From Leptospira bourretii (GTDB taxonomy: Bacteria; Spirochaetota; Leptospiria; Leptospirales; Leptospiraceae), in contig NZ_RQFW01000019.1 of NCBI RefSeq assembly GCF_004770145.1, positions 310,001 to 374,000 of the forward strand: a DNA stretch of 64,000 nucleotides. Reading direction: 5' to 3'. Under the pieces are notes generated by a model, which saw nothing but the letters and a program-made list of their open reading frames with translations, was not told the DNA's origin and searched no databases. The position numbers and the translations under genes are program-made. Shown here in pieces: positions 25,699-34,682 of this stretch (positions are counted from its first letter, which is position 1; every line of letters starts with the position of its first letter).

Positions 25699-27388
25699 TT
25701 AGTGCCTTTTTAAATATAATACTTTTATTCTTTATATTCAGATTCGCTGGGAAAATCTCATCATCTGCATCAAATTCAGAAAACAATTCATAACTCTTAT
25801 TTACAAATGAAAGCAATGTCCGATAATTCATAAATCGAATTGGAATTTCAGCTTTATAAATCTCTTCCGGAACCCTCTGGATCATAATCCGCTCTTCTAC
25901 ATTGCCATAAATCAAAGGAGTTCGATCAAAAATGATATAATCAAAATTTAGTTCGGAAACTTGTTCTAAGATACTTTGCGGATTTTCTAAATATTGAATC
26001 GTACTCGAAAAAAGAATCACATTGGGGCGATTTTCTTTGACAGCTTCTTTGATAGTATTAAAAAAAGCTAATTTTTCATTCTGGAAATGTTCAATACCAC
26101 ACCTAACAAAGTGCGGTTGTTCAACGATGGACCATTTACAAAAAGATAAACCATTTAAAAATTTACGGTTTTGGAAAAAAGTACTGCCAAGTGACCCGCC
26201 AAAGTCAAGTAGGTTTAACTTCCCATTATTTTCGGAAGAGACATACAATAGAGAAACTAACAAAGGAAGCGAATAGTGAATCTCATCAAATAGAACGGAA
26301 TCTCTTTCATATACAGCCTCTCCGTTTTTTACCTTTAGTAGAGAATTTTTTACTTTTTCAAGAATTCCTTCAGAGGCATATCCACTACATTGTTTTACAG
26401 CATCTTCCCATTTAGAAAAATTTCCATAAAAATTATCTTCCATTTTTATGGAGCGATATTTGGTCATTAATCGAAAAAATTTCCGTGGGAAATATTTCAT
26501 CAGGCTTAAAAGTCTCAATGCATAACTTATTTTTTGTTGATTCAAGGATTTAAAGTATTCAGACAGACGTTTTCGCGCAATTGAATCATTTAGAATTTTT
26601 TCAGGAAAATATGAGACCCTTTGATTTGAGAACGGGGGACTCAAATATCCCTCGTCATTGCAGTGAGTCCCACTGCTATCCAAACCTATATTTTGAATTA
26701 AACTGTCTTTCGGATACAAGGTCACCTTATTTAGCAAAAACATCGAGGCATACCACCTGACTGCCCAGCTATCATTTTTTCCTTCTATTTGTTTTTTTAA
26801 CATTTCCGAAAATTTGAAATGTCCCTCATAATCAAATTCTTTAATTAAGTCGTTTTTTTCTAACTCGGATAATAACTTTGAACCGTCAGTTTCAAACTGA
26901 TCCCAAACCCGTTTCCAGGTTCCCCATCCCCAACAATCTGCACCTTTGATAAAAAAAGATTCCTTTAAACCTTTTGTGTTGATCGGATAATTGTAACCAT
27001 GAATGCTCGCAACTTTTTCAACATCTTTATACTTTTTTAATCCAGCATTCATATATTCCAGGAAAAAAGGACTCACCACAATATCATCTTCCAATACGAT
27101 AACAGATTCAAATCTTTTCAAAACATCTGTTACACCAGAAAGAATTGATTTAGAAAGACCGAAATTTTTATCTCTTTCTACTATCTGAATAGATTTGAAT
27201 CCAGTAATACTTTTTATATAAGACCTCACTTCATTTACTTTCGTTATATGTGAGTCGTTCTTTGCATAATCAGCATAGATGATTAAATCCGAATCGGAAG
27301 ATTCTAAATTAGTAAGCAATGAATCGATAACTCGTTTTGTGTGCTCAGGACGATTGTAAACAAAGATGATTATTGGTGAATTTGCCAT
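25685..27388 (-). CDS. Bifunctional protein: GT2-like glycosyltransferase fused to LIC12133-type methyltransferase
   Basis: 567 residues. Residues 1 to about 290 form a GT-A domain: SPIIIFVYNRPEHTKRV, NFGLSKSILSG, the acidic EDD at 100-102 and GADCWGWGTWKRVWDQF. Residues about 310-565 match the putative methyltransferase family TIGR04325, named after Leptospira LIC12133: NFYGNFSKWEDAVKQ, LLDFGGSLGSTFF at 393-405, SIVEQPHFV, and FSSTIQYLENP. The frame is continuous, so it is one protein. A likely reading is that the sugar is added and then methylated, perhaps capping the chain (inference). It overlaps the next methyltransferase gene by 14 bases. Confidence 0.83.
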   Translation of the reverse strand: MANSPIIIFVYNRPEHTKRVIDSLLTNLESSDSDLIIYADYAKNDSHITKVNEVRSYIKSITGFKSIQIVERDKNFGLSKSILSGVTDVLKRFESVIVLEDDIVVSPFFLEYMNAGLKKYKDVEKVASIHGYNYPINTKGLKESFFIKGADCWGWGTWKRVWDQFETDGSKLLSELEKNDLIKEFDYEGHFKFSEMLKKQIEGKNDSWAVRWYASMFLLNKVTLYPKDSLIQNIGLDSSGTHCNDEGYLSPPFSNQRVSYFPEKILNDSIARKRLSEYFKSLNQQKISYALRLLSLMKYFPRKFFRLMTKYRSIKMEDNFYGNFSKWEDAVKQCSGYASEGILEKVKNSLLKVKNGEAVYERDSVLFDEIHYSLPLLVSLLYVSSENNGKLNLLDFGGSLGSTFFQNRKFLNGLSFCKWSIVEQPHFVRCGIEHFQNEKLAFFNTIKEAVKENRPNVILFSSTIQYLENPQSILEQVSELNFDYIIFDRTPLIYGNVEERIMIQRVPEEIYKAEIPIRFMNYRTLLSFVNKSYELFSEFDADDEIFPANLNIKNKSIIFKKALNASN

Positions 27389-27424
27389 AGGTGGGGAACT
27401 ATAAATAATTGGTAATGTGTAAGT

Positions 27425-28102
27425 CTATGGTTGAAAGTTTTTATCTAGGTAAAAACAAGTACGAGGAGTTTTACAGTAAAAATAATATCCAAACTCTTTT
27501 AATAACAAGTGGATTGGATTATTTGTTATCGTCTCAAGATCAAAATTTAGAATTTCAATTAAAATTACTTTCGGTCTAAATTTTGTCCAATCCCCAGATT
27601 TTAAAACAGAAATTTCATTCCATTCCACGTCAATATTCATAAAATCAATCTCTTTATCCAGGGGAAATTGCTGTAAAACATTGGAAAGTGGTCTAACCTT
27701 TACTTTCACGTTATCTTTTGATCTATAATTTGTATTTTCTTCTAAGAATTTGACCCTCTCTGCATCAAAGGTATTCAACGCAGCTTCTTCAAATCGGTAG
27801 TAAACCAATTCAGATTCCTCTAAACCGATGCCTATGTTTAAATTTTGATCCCGCTTTCTATGAATTTCAAATTTCTTAAATCCATCCGGGGAAGGCTCAA
27901 TATTAATCCCAGTCCAACCCAATTCGTAAAAGTAATTAGTATTGGAAAACCGGAAAGGATCATAAGCGCCAATATCTACATATCTACCATCTTTTTTATC
28001 ACCAAAAAGATCGCGGAGAACCATATCCTCCCCTTCTTGAGAATAGGAACGGAAGTAATTTTCGGCTTTAAGTCTACTTACTATTTTTTTGATTAGATTC
28101 AA
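27425..28102 (-). CDS. FkbM family methyltransferase
   Basis: 225 residues from the preferred TTG at 28102, preceded at seven bases by GAGGAG. The frame is open to a TTG at 28153, but that start has no ribosome site and lies inside the Wzt gene. FkbM hallmarks are YSQEGEDMVLRDLFG, RYVDIGAYDPFRFSNT (motif I), GINIEPSPDGF and DFMNIDVEWNE. FkbM proteins O-methylate sugars and other substrates. Its place straight after wzm/wzt recalls loci in which a methyltransferase caps the non-reducing end of an ABC-exported O-antigen to stop growth; this link is inference. Confidence 0.85.
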   Translation of the reverse strand: MNLIKKIVSRLKAENYFRSYSQEGEDMVLRDLFGDKKDGRYVDIGAYDPFRFSNTNYFYELGWTGINIEPSPDGFKKFEIHRKRDQNLNIGIGLEESELVYYRFEEAALNTFDAERVKFLEENTNYRSKDNVKVKVRPLSNVLQQFPLDKEIDFMNIDVEWNEISVLKSGDWTKFRPKVILIEILNFDLETITNNPIHLLLKEFGYYFYCKTPRTCFYLDKNFQP

Positions 28103-28109
28103 ATTACTT

Positions 28110-28115
28110 CTCCTC
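28110..28115 (-). promoter_or_regulatory. Ribosome-binding site deciding the FkbM start
   Basis: GAGGAG on the minus strand, seven bases before TTG at 28102. It lies between the Wzt stop (28131) and that TTG, and makes the earlier in-frame TTG at 28153 unlikely as the start. Confidence 0.6.
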
Positions 28116-28130
28116 AGTAAAACTAACTGA

Positions 28131-29411
28131 TTAATTTTTCTTTTGAAGTTCAAATGGAAGACTCACTAAACCCATATTGAAATGCGGATCTAACTCTGAA
28201 GAAATGATACTAAGCGCAGGTAGATTTATATTATTATCAATTACGTCATACCATTTCCGTAAGTCTTTATTTCCAATACCAAAATACATTAAGTATTGCC
28301 CCACTCGAAGCGAATTTTTTGGTATCTTTAAAGAAAAATCAAGTGATTCTCCAACTTTCGGTGAGCTCTCCATAATAACTGTTTTATAATTTGTGATTAC
28401 ATTCATCCCAAGTGGCTCAATGAGCGCAAAATAGAAGGAAAGGCCATCACAATAATCACGTATATTCAAGGTAAGATCTATATATATGTCTTCTTTGGCA
28501 TCAAAACTCCAAGAAGACTGAGTTTCTGATCTGGCACTTACACTTGTAAACAAAGCATTTCCATTGCTATTTGTTCGACTTAAACGATCACCAATTGCTA
28601 AACTTCCTAAATCAGCTTCTTGAAACAGACCTGTATATTTTTGAATACAAACATCAATATCACTGTTTTCCTCAACCATACCATGTTTAAGCAAAATACC
28701 CCTTTTACAAATTGCTTGAAGGGCTTGCATATTGTGGCTGACAAAAAGAACAGTTCTTCCTTCGCTCGAAACATTTTGAATTTTGCCTAAACATTTCTTT
28801 TGAAATTCTGCATCACCTACAGCCAGAACTTCATCAACAATCAAAATTTCTGGCTCTAAATGAGCTGCTACTGCAAACCCTAAGCGAACCATCATACCGG
28901 AGGAATATCTTTTCACAGGAGTATCAATATATTTTTCAACTCCACTAAAACTTACAATTTCATCAAATTTACTTTTAATCTCGGATGAGGTCATACCAAG
29001 AATCGCTCCGTTGAGAAAAACATTTTCTCTTCCAGTTAGATCCTGATGAAAACCAGTTCCGACCTCTAACAAGGCTGCTACTCTTCCCTTAATTTTTACA
29101 TTACCTAAAGTAGGTGAAGTTACTTGCGATAGTATCTTTAAAAGCGTAGATTTTCCGGCTCCGTTTTTACCAATAATCCCAACAACATCACCGCGTTTTA
29201 CATCAAAACTAACATTTTTTAACGACCATACGTAATCACTGTCACTAGCGACACTTCGATCATTCACTTGTCCTACTTGCAAATATGGATCTTCCTTACC
29301 GCGAAATAATTTCCACCACCGATTTAAATCATGGGCAAGCGAACCCGTACTAACTTGACCCAATCGATATTGTTTGGAAATGTTCTCTATCCGTAAAACT
29401 ACATCACTCAT
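28131..29411 (-). CDS. wzt: O-antigen ABC transporter ATP-binding protein with C-terminal substrate domain
   Basis: 426 residues. The nucleotide-binding domain has Walker A GKNGAGKST at about 81-89, Q-loop region LLEVGTGFHQDLTGREN, signature YSSGMMVRLGFA at 169-180, Walker B ILIVDEVLAVGD at about 189-200 and switch histidine in FVSHNMQA. After residue 265 comes a beta-rich C-terminal domain of about 160 residues, as in Wzt proteins that recognise the modified non-reducing end of the O-antigen before export. A ribosome site (AGGAAA) precedes the ATG at 29411. The permease gene lies 31 bases upstream. Export specificity probably depends on a terminal modification. Confidence 0.95.
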   Translation of the reverse strand: MSDVVLRIENISKQYRLGQVSTGSLAHDLNRWWKLFRGKEDPYLQVGQVNDRSVASDSDYVWSLKNVSFDVKRGDVVGIIGKNGAGKSTLLKILSQVTSPTLGNVKIKGRVAALLEVGTGFHQDLTGRENVFLNGAILGMTSSEIKSKFDEIVSFSGVEKYIDTPVKRYSSGMMVRLGFAVAAHLEPEILIVDEVLAVGDAEFQKKCLGKIQNVSSEGRTVLFVSHNMQALQAICKRGILLKHGMVEENSDIDVCIQKYTGLFQEADLGSLAIGDRLSRTNSNGNALFTSVSARSETQSSWSFDAKEDIYIDLTLNIRDYCDGLSFYFALIEPLGMNVITNYKTVIMESSPKVGESLDFSLKIPKNSLRVGQYLMYFGIGNKDLRKWYDVIDNNINLPALSIISSELDPHFNMGLVSLPFELQKKN

Positions 29412-29442
29412 GAATTTTTTTTCCTAAAACTCGACACAGAAA

Positions 29443-30318
29443 TCAAACAGTATCGATAAACGATCTCTCGACCCGATTAAAAATTAATATTGAAAGAAAA
29501 ACCAACACTATAGTAAAACCAACGCTAATACCTAGGTATAGCCAATCAAAAACCCCGACACCCAAAAGTATAAAACGGAAAGCCTCGATTAAACTAGTCA
29601 CTGGATTTAGTAGCAGAATTAATTTCATTTCAGGAAAGTTTTTAGTCACGACCGATAAGGGAAAAACGATCGGAGAACAATACATTAAAAGTTGGACACC
29701 GAAATTGACTAAAAATTTCAAATCTCTATATTTAGTAGTCAAAGATGAAATAATGACTCCAAATCCAAGACCGATAACACCCATAAGAATGATTAAAAAA
29801 GGTATCAGGAGATAGTAAAAATTTAGTTTTATATCAGTGCCAAGAAAACCATAAAACAACATAACACCTAAAAGAAGCACAAACTGAAGAAAGAATTTAA
29901 CTAAGTTTGATATTGCAATTGAAATTGGGACAATTAAGCGAGGGAAATATACTTTTCCAAAAATTGCGGCATTAACGACAAAGGTATCTGATGTTTTCAC
30001 CAGAGTATCGGCAAAATAATTCCATATAGTGATTCCACTTAGATAAAACAAAAAATTTGGAATGCCATCAGTTGAAATTCCTGCCACTACACCAAAGATT
30101 ACAGCAAACGTTAAAGAAGTTAAAACAGGTTGGATGAAAAACCAAATCGGACCTAGAATTGTCTGTTTATAGACAGATACAATATCCCTTCTAACAAAGA
30201 GAAAAAGTAAATCTCTATACCTAAAGATTTCACCAAGTCTCAGAGAATACCATTCCCGCTGTGGCTTTAAAACCAAATCCCAATGATCTTCAAGTTCAGG
30301 AGTATTAATACCTGTCAT
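29443..30318 (-). CDS. wzm: O-antigen ABC transporter permease
   Basis: 291 residues, a typical Wzm/ABC-2 permease with six membrane segments. The cytoplasmic N-terminus (EWYSLRLGEIFRYRDLLFLFVRRDI) is followed by KQTILGPIWFFIQPVLTSLTF, a hallmark of polysaccharide ABC-2 exporters, and further down YRDLKFLVNFGVQLLMYCSPIVFP and LNPVTSLIEAFRFILLG. With Wzt it moves the complete lipid-linked polysaccharide across the inner membrane. It is the first gene after a promoter candidate with a good -10 box. Confidence 0.95.
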   Translation of the reverse strand: MTGINTPELEDHWDLVLKPQREWYSLRLGEIFRYRDLLFLFVRRDIVSVYKQTILGPIWFFIQPVLTSLTFAVIFGVVAGISTDGIPNFLFYLSGITIWNYFADTLVKTSDTFVVNAAIFGKVYFPRLIVPISIAISNLVKFFLQFVLLLGVMLFYGFLGTDIKLNFYYLLIPFLIILMGVIGLGFGVIISSLTTKYRDLKFLVNFGVQLLMYCSPIVFPLSVVTKNFPEMKLILLLNPVTSLIEAFRFILLGVGVFDWLYLGISVGFTIVLVFLSILIFNRVERSFIDTV

Positions 30319-30346
30319 TTTTATCTACAACCTTAATGAAAAATTT

Positions 30347-30375
30347 AATATAGTAATTATCTAAGCAAAACACAA
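30347..30375 (-). promoter_or_regulatory. Putative promoter upstream of wzm-wzt
   Basis: On the minus strand TTGTGT (30370-30375) is 17 bases from TATATT (30347-30352). Transcription would begin roughly 22 bases before the wzm ATG at 30318. It allows the exporter to be expressed apart from the upstream sugar genes. Confidence 0.42.
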
Positions 30376-30391
30376 AAGCTTTTAATAATTT

Positions 30392-31384
30392 CTAGGTTTT
30401 AATGAAACAAGATTCAACTACAATATAGGGTGATGAGGAAGTTGTAGTTTGATCCACTTCTCGCTCTAAAGAAAAAGGAATCAAAAACTCTTCCTTATCC
30501 AAGTGAAATTGATATTCGGAAAATTCATTAGTTAGTTCGTAATTTGTTTGATCATGATGAATCCAAACCCGATTAGGAACAATTTTTTTACACCGAACAA
30601 CAACCACGTCCCCAGATTTGTAATTGAGTGTAATCGAGAAATGCTTTTTTGTCGCTATGCCAAAAAATTCTTTATACCGATTCTTTTCCATGTCAGAAAC
30701 GAAAAAACCAGAATAAAAATAAGGTAAATCTTCTTGTCGGTTATAATTCAAGATTGTAGGTGGAAGAAAATTTATTCTATTTCTAATTTTTTTGGCAGGT
30801 ATTCCTGCGACAACTGTATATGGTAATACATCCTTCGTTACAACTGAATTGGCTCCAACAACACTACCTTTTCCAATTTTTACTCCATTCATAACAAGAA
30901 CATTGGCACCTAACCAACAATCATCTTCAACAACTACAGGTTTGCTATGCTTTTTTCCTAACTCTAAATTTTGAATTACTCTAACATCTTGGTCTTTTAT
31001 ATTCAATTCAGGAAATTTATCGAAATAGTGGTTCCCTGAACTAATATAAATGTTGGGAGCAAAAGTACAATATCGGCCAATCGATACATCTCCTAAAATA
31101 ATTGTTCGATCCTGGATAGAAGTATAATCACCTATTTCTATTTTCTGATTAGGTCCGATTTCTACATACCTACCAATGTAAACTCCATTACCTAAAGATA
31201 ATTCAGAATACTTCGGGATGATTATATTTGAACCAACACCGATTGAGTATTCGGAAGGAAACTCAAATTTACCTTCACAAAACAAGACATAAGGATCTGA
31301 AATCTGCGCAAATTTATCACGCAGAAGCCGTTCCAGAATTTTAATACTCAATTGGATTAAACTATTTCGAATCTTACGAATCAT
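30392..31384 (-). CDS. Left-handed beta-helix (hexapeptide) acyltransferase
   Basis: 330 residues. Residues about 45-205 are hexapeptide repeats (IGVGSNIIIPKYSELSLG, IGRYVEIGPN, IGDYTSIQDR, then VVVEDDCWLGANVLVMNG and IGKGSVVGANSVVTKDV), ending PYTVVAGIPAKKIR, as in maltose/galactoside O-acetyltransferase relatives. About 125 more residues form a C-terminal extension not usual for the family. Such enzymes transfer acetyl or other acyl groups from CoA to sugar hydroxyl or amino groups. It might acylate the 3-amino sugar of the fdtA/fdtB route or O-acetylate a repeat-unit sugar. It starts with ATG and ends 73 bases before wzm. Confidence 0.83.
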   Translation of the reverse strand: MIRKIRNSLIQLSIKILERLLRDKFAQISDPYVLFCEGKFEFPSEYSIGVGSNIIIPKYSELSLGNGVYIGRYVEIGPNQKIEIGDYTSIQDRTIILGDVSIGRYCTFAPNIYISSGNHYFDKFPELNIKDQDVRVIQNLELGKKHSKPVVVEDDCWLGANVLVMNGVKIGKGSVVGANSVVTKDVLPYTVVAGIPAKKIRNRINFLPPTILNYNRQEDLPYFYSGFFVSDMEKNRYKEFFGIATKKHFSITLNYKSGDVVVVRCKKIVPNRVWIHHDQTNYELTNEFSEYQFHLDKEEFLIPFSLEREVDQTTTSSSPYIVVESCFIKT

Positions 31385-31434
31385 AGGTTTGCCGCTATTT
31401 CTAACTGTAATTAGTAATTAGAACTGTAGATTCA

Positions 31435-32472
31435 CTATTTTATTGCTTCCAATAGTTTCTTTGCATAAAACTTATTTACTTCAGGATTTGGATGGCCATC
31501 ATAAGGAAGCATATTAAATTCTGGATTAGAGTAATCACGGTATGAATCAACATAAATAAAGCCTTTGTCTTTCAGATGTTTTATCATTGGATCTTTTTGG
31601 TATTCCCCCGTACTCCACATATGAAGAATTATCGGAGTTACATTTACTTTTTTAGCCTCTTCAAAGATTTCGTCAAAAATCTTCTCCGTTATTAAAAACT
31701 CCTCCTCGTTTCTGACCAACGGAACATATTCCTTCAGGAGGGGAATGGTTCGAATTTTTAATTCACCAGAATCAAGGTAAGCCTGAGGAAAATGAAAACG
31801 TACATCTTCAGGATTAGGTGGAATACCAAATTTAAAGTAAATCGTGTTACGAATAGAATCCAGTTTTTCAATAAAAAAATTCTTATTACTGAAAGGACCA
31901 AAAGTTCTTAGAGCACCGACATATTCTTTCGCAGCAATATTTCGTTGAGAATGCCAATCGATATATGAAATAGCTATATATTTTGGCTTCCGTTTAGACT
32001 TTATCAGTTCTTTTATTTGAAGTAGTGCATGGTGATTACCATAACCATTCTCACCAAAGTTGATCACTTTTAAATCTTGTCGTTTATTTTGAACAAGGTA
32101 AGCCATCGTTTCTTCATCGTTTAATCCCTGCCCCCAAACAAAGGAACAACCAAAAATCCAAAGTTCAGGCAAATGATCTTTCACTACACCAGTAAATCTC
32201 GTTGCATCTTGATTAATCTTAACCTTGTAGGACCTTTCTTCCTTTAGGTTAGATAATTTGATTTTTAGATTATACTCCCCAGGAATTGCTTTGTATCCAA
32301 GAAGCAAATCATCGACATACATTGGTGAGGGTTCTACACTTAATTCCCTAACAACAGCAGTTTGCATGCGATAACGGTTTAACAACTGATTTGCCAAATA
32401 CAGTAGCGGAACCAAAATCGCAATTAACAACAAAAACATAATTGCATAAAATAAAGATTTCCTTGAAGTCAT
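31435..32472 (-). CDS. SGNH-hydrolase-like membrane-anchored protein
   Basis: 345 residues. A membrane anchor (residues about 8-30) precedes an apparently periplasmic domain. WIFGCSFVWGQGL (Ser110) matches the nucleophile block of SGNH proteins, INFGENGYGNHHALLQ fits the following Gly/Asn blocks, and YDGHPNPEVNKFYAKKL near the C-terminus has the Asp-x-His-like end. It may remove or transfer acyl groups, and is a candidate partner of the acyltransferase 3 protein two genes upstream. AAGGAG six bases before the ATG is a strong ribosome site. Confidence 0.72.
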   Translation of the reverse strand: MTSRKSLFYAIMFLLLIAILVPLLYLANQLLNRYRMQTAVVRELSVEPSPMYVDDLLLGYKAIPGEYNLKIKLSNLKEERSYKVKINQDATRFTGVVKDHLPELWIFGCSFVWGQGLNDEETMAYLVQNKRQDLKVINFGENGYGNHHALLQIKELIKSKRKPKYIAISYIDWHSQRNIAAKEYVGALRTFGPFSNKNFFIEKLDSIRNTIYFKFGIPPNPEDVRFHFPQAYLDSGELKIRTIPLLKEYVPLVRNEEEFLITEKIFDEIFEEAKKVNVTPIILHMWSTGEYQKDPMIKHLKDKGFIYVDSYRDYSNPEFNMLPYDGHPNPEVNKFYAKKLLEAIK

Positions 32473-32565
32473 TTAAATCTCCTTAAATAAGTAATCACAA
32501 TATTCATCCTTTAAGCCTTAAAAGCGCCTGAATATACAATTCAACAGACAAAGTCATCCGCTAAT

Positions 32566-34521
32566 TTATTTACATTCTTTTATGGTGTAATTAGGATATC
32601 GAATTTCTACATATCCGCTAAAACCAAGTCGCTTAGTTTCATCACATAATTCATTTTCGGTATGTTCCATTTGCTGAGATTTTTGATAAATCTCCTGCGG
32701 GTAACCTTCGTAGCCTCTTACGAAATTATAACATTGTGTCTTTGAACCTTCCATCATTGGTAAACCAAATAAAGAAGGTTTTCCTGATATCATTGGAACA
32801 AAAAAAGGCATCTTGATACATTGTTGGTGTTTCCAGGGGGAAATTTTATCTGATTGATTGTTCCAAAAATTCACCTCTGATTTTGGAATGTAAACTAAGA
32901 GATCCTTTCTTGGAATTTTCCGAACTTCTTGTAAAATTTGGATATACCCATCTTCGAAAGAATTCCCTCTAACTTCCTTTGTTATTTCAGATATTGTTCT
33001 TAAGCTCGACCTAGCCCGCGAAGTGAAAAAGTTTCCTACTAAAACTACAAAAATAAACAAAACAAAGAAAAGATAAGAAATATAAATTGGATATTTTCGA
33101 GTGAAATCAATTTTTCTAGGCAGCCTTTTCGAAAACGTAGAGGCCAGAAAAAGTGAGAAAAATGCATGTAAATTAGAAAAATAATATCCCGAGCTATCAA
33201 TCGTAATGTTTAATCCAACAAAACCTATAAAAGTAATTAGTATAAACGCAAGCGAGAGCATTAATTCGTTCTTATTTATTCTTTTTGCGAATAGTAACAA
33301 AAATGAGACAGGAGCAATTAACCAAAAATAAATAAAATGAGAGAACACAAATTGTGGAAGTGACAAATCCGATGCAAAATGAGATTGAAAAAACTTCCAA
33401 ACAAACCTAACTTCCAAGCCTTTGATGTTCGACTGTGGTTTGGAACCTAGATAACCCAAAAGAAAAAATACTAAAGAAATTCCGAAAAAAATCAAAACCC
33501 GAGGGGAAAAATATTTTTTTTGAAAAATCAAAAATACTCCAAGTATTGCAAAAGCAATCACTCCTACCGAAATTTTAGATAACGTAATAAACAACAAACA
33601 AAGTGGAATCAGAAGAAACGTTTGATTCGATATTTTTCGATTTGAAAGTGAACCTAGTGCCGACATAAACGCAGCGAAAAAAATTAAACTAACCAAATAT
33701 GATTCGGAATAAAAATGAGAACCAAAAATCGTAACGAACGGCTTGGTTAGAATTGCAGCCAAGGCAAGAAAAACAAATAGGATCTTGAAAAAGCTATTCC
33801 AGCCTCTTGCATACTCCTGACTCACTTCTAACAAAAACAATAATAATAAAGGTCCTAAAAACAATACAGAACCGAATCCATAAACAATATAAGCCGGAAC
33901 CTCCATTATCAGGGAAATACGCGAAAATAGAAAATGAGAGAAAATATGATAGTAAACAGGGTTTAAACCATGCATACCTGTTGAGGCAACACTGTAATTT
34001 CGTATATTTTCTGATACCGAGGCATGATAAAGTGTATCCGGGTTTAAAACTAGTTGCTGAACTTTCTTTTCTATCAATGGATCAACAACATTACTCGCCT
34101 GACTTTCAACTAAGAAAGAAGCAAATATAAAAGACATAGCTAGAGATATAAGAACAAAAGACTTAGGAATAGATCTGAACCTAAGCTTAACGGTATTTAA
34201 CTGCTTTCGTCCAAACCATAAAAACAAAATAACAGTCAAAATCAAAAACCCCAATCGAATAATCGCGATCCCAGGGATATAAGAAATAACGATCAATAAG
34301 ACAAACAAGGAAACGATTGAGGAACCTGAGTTTTTTAAAGATAGTTTTATACTGAAATAAATTAAACAAACGAGGACGGAGAAAGCTACAAATTCTAATG
34401 CAACACCTCTATTTGATTGGTCAATATTCAAATTGGATAAAAAAACATAGTTAAAAGCGACAGTAAATATGAAGGTTAAAAAATTTAACCAAAGATTAGT
34501 TCTATTACGCATAATGCTCAT
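32566..34521 (-). CDS. Large polytopic membrane protein, probable GT-C-like
   Basis: About 651 residues from the ATG at 34521; a TTG at 34530 is an alternative. There are about twelve membrane segments and a soluble C-terminal part of about 140 residues. After the fourth membrane segment comes an extracytoplasmic loop with VLNPDTLYHASVSENIRN and MHGLNPVYYHIFSHFLF; an acidic residue plus histidine after a membrane segment, and the overall length, are reminiscent of GT-C transferases. The family is not certain. Cysteines near the C-terminus (QCIKMP, TQCYNF, ELCDE, KECK) may form disulfides in the periplasm. It sits between acyltransferase 3 and the SGNH protein. Confidence 0.55.
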   Translation of the reverse strand: MSIMRNRTNLWLNFLTFIFTVAFNYVFLSNLNIDQSNRGVALEFVAFSVLVCLIYFSIKLSLKNSGSSIVSLFVLLIVISYIPGIAIIRLGFLILTVILFLWFGRKQLNTVKLRFRSIPKSFVLISLAMSFIFASFLVESQASNVVDPLIEKKVQQLVLNPDTLYHASVSENIRNYSVASTGMHGLNPVYYHIFSHFLFSRISLIMEVPAYIVYGFGSVLFLGPLLLLFLLEVSQEYARGWNSFFKILFVFLALAAILTKPFVTIFGSHFYSESYLVSLIFFAAFMSALGSLSNRKISNQTFLLIPLCLLFITLSKISVGVIAFAILGVFLIFQKKYFSPRVLIFFGISLVFFLLGYLGSKPQSNIKGLEVRFVWKFFQSHFASDLSLPQFVFSHFIYFWLIAPVSFLLLFAKRINKNELMLSLAFILITFIGFVGLNITIDSSGYYFSNLHAFFSLFLASTFSKRLPRKIDFTRKYPIYISYLFFVLFIFVVLVGNFFTSRARSSLRTISEITKEVRGNSFEDGYIQILQEVRKIPRKDLLVYIPKSEVNFWNNQSDKISPWKHQQCIKMPFFVPMISGKPSLFGLPMMEGSKTQCYNFVRGYEGYPQEIYQKSQQMEHTENELCDETKRLGFSGYVEIRYPNYTIKECK

Positions 34522-34536
34522 TGATTCCAATACCTT

Positions 34537-34564
34537 TTTATAATAACCTATTACAACTTAACAA
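34537..34564 (-). promoter_or_regulatory. Putative promoter with very short leader
   Basis: On the minus strand TTGTTA (34559-34564) and TATAAA (34537-34542) are 16 bases apart. Transcription would start near 34530, about nine bases before the ATG at 34521, so the message would be nearly leaderless. The 152-base gap also holds a weak hairpin just after the upstream stop. Confidence 0.33.
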
Positions 34565-34682
34565 CTAGATGAAATAAAAATGAATAACGTAGCTAACTTA
34601 AACAACAGAATTTTCGAGTGAACATTTTTCTTGTGAAAAATACAATCCACAAAGCAAATAAATCGTTAAATAAAAAACGAAG

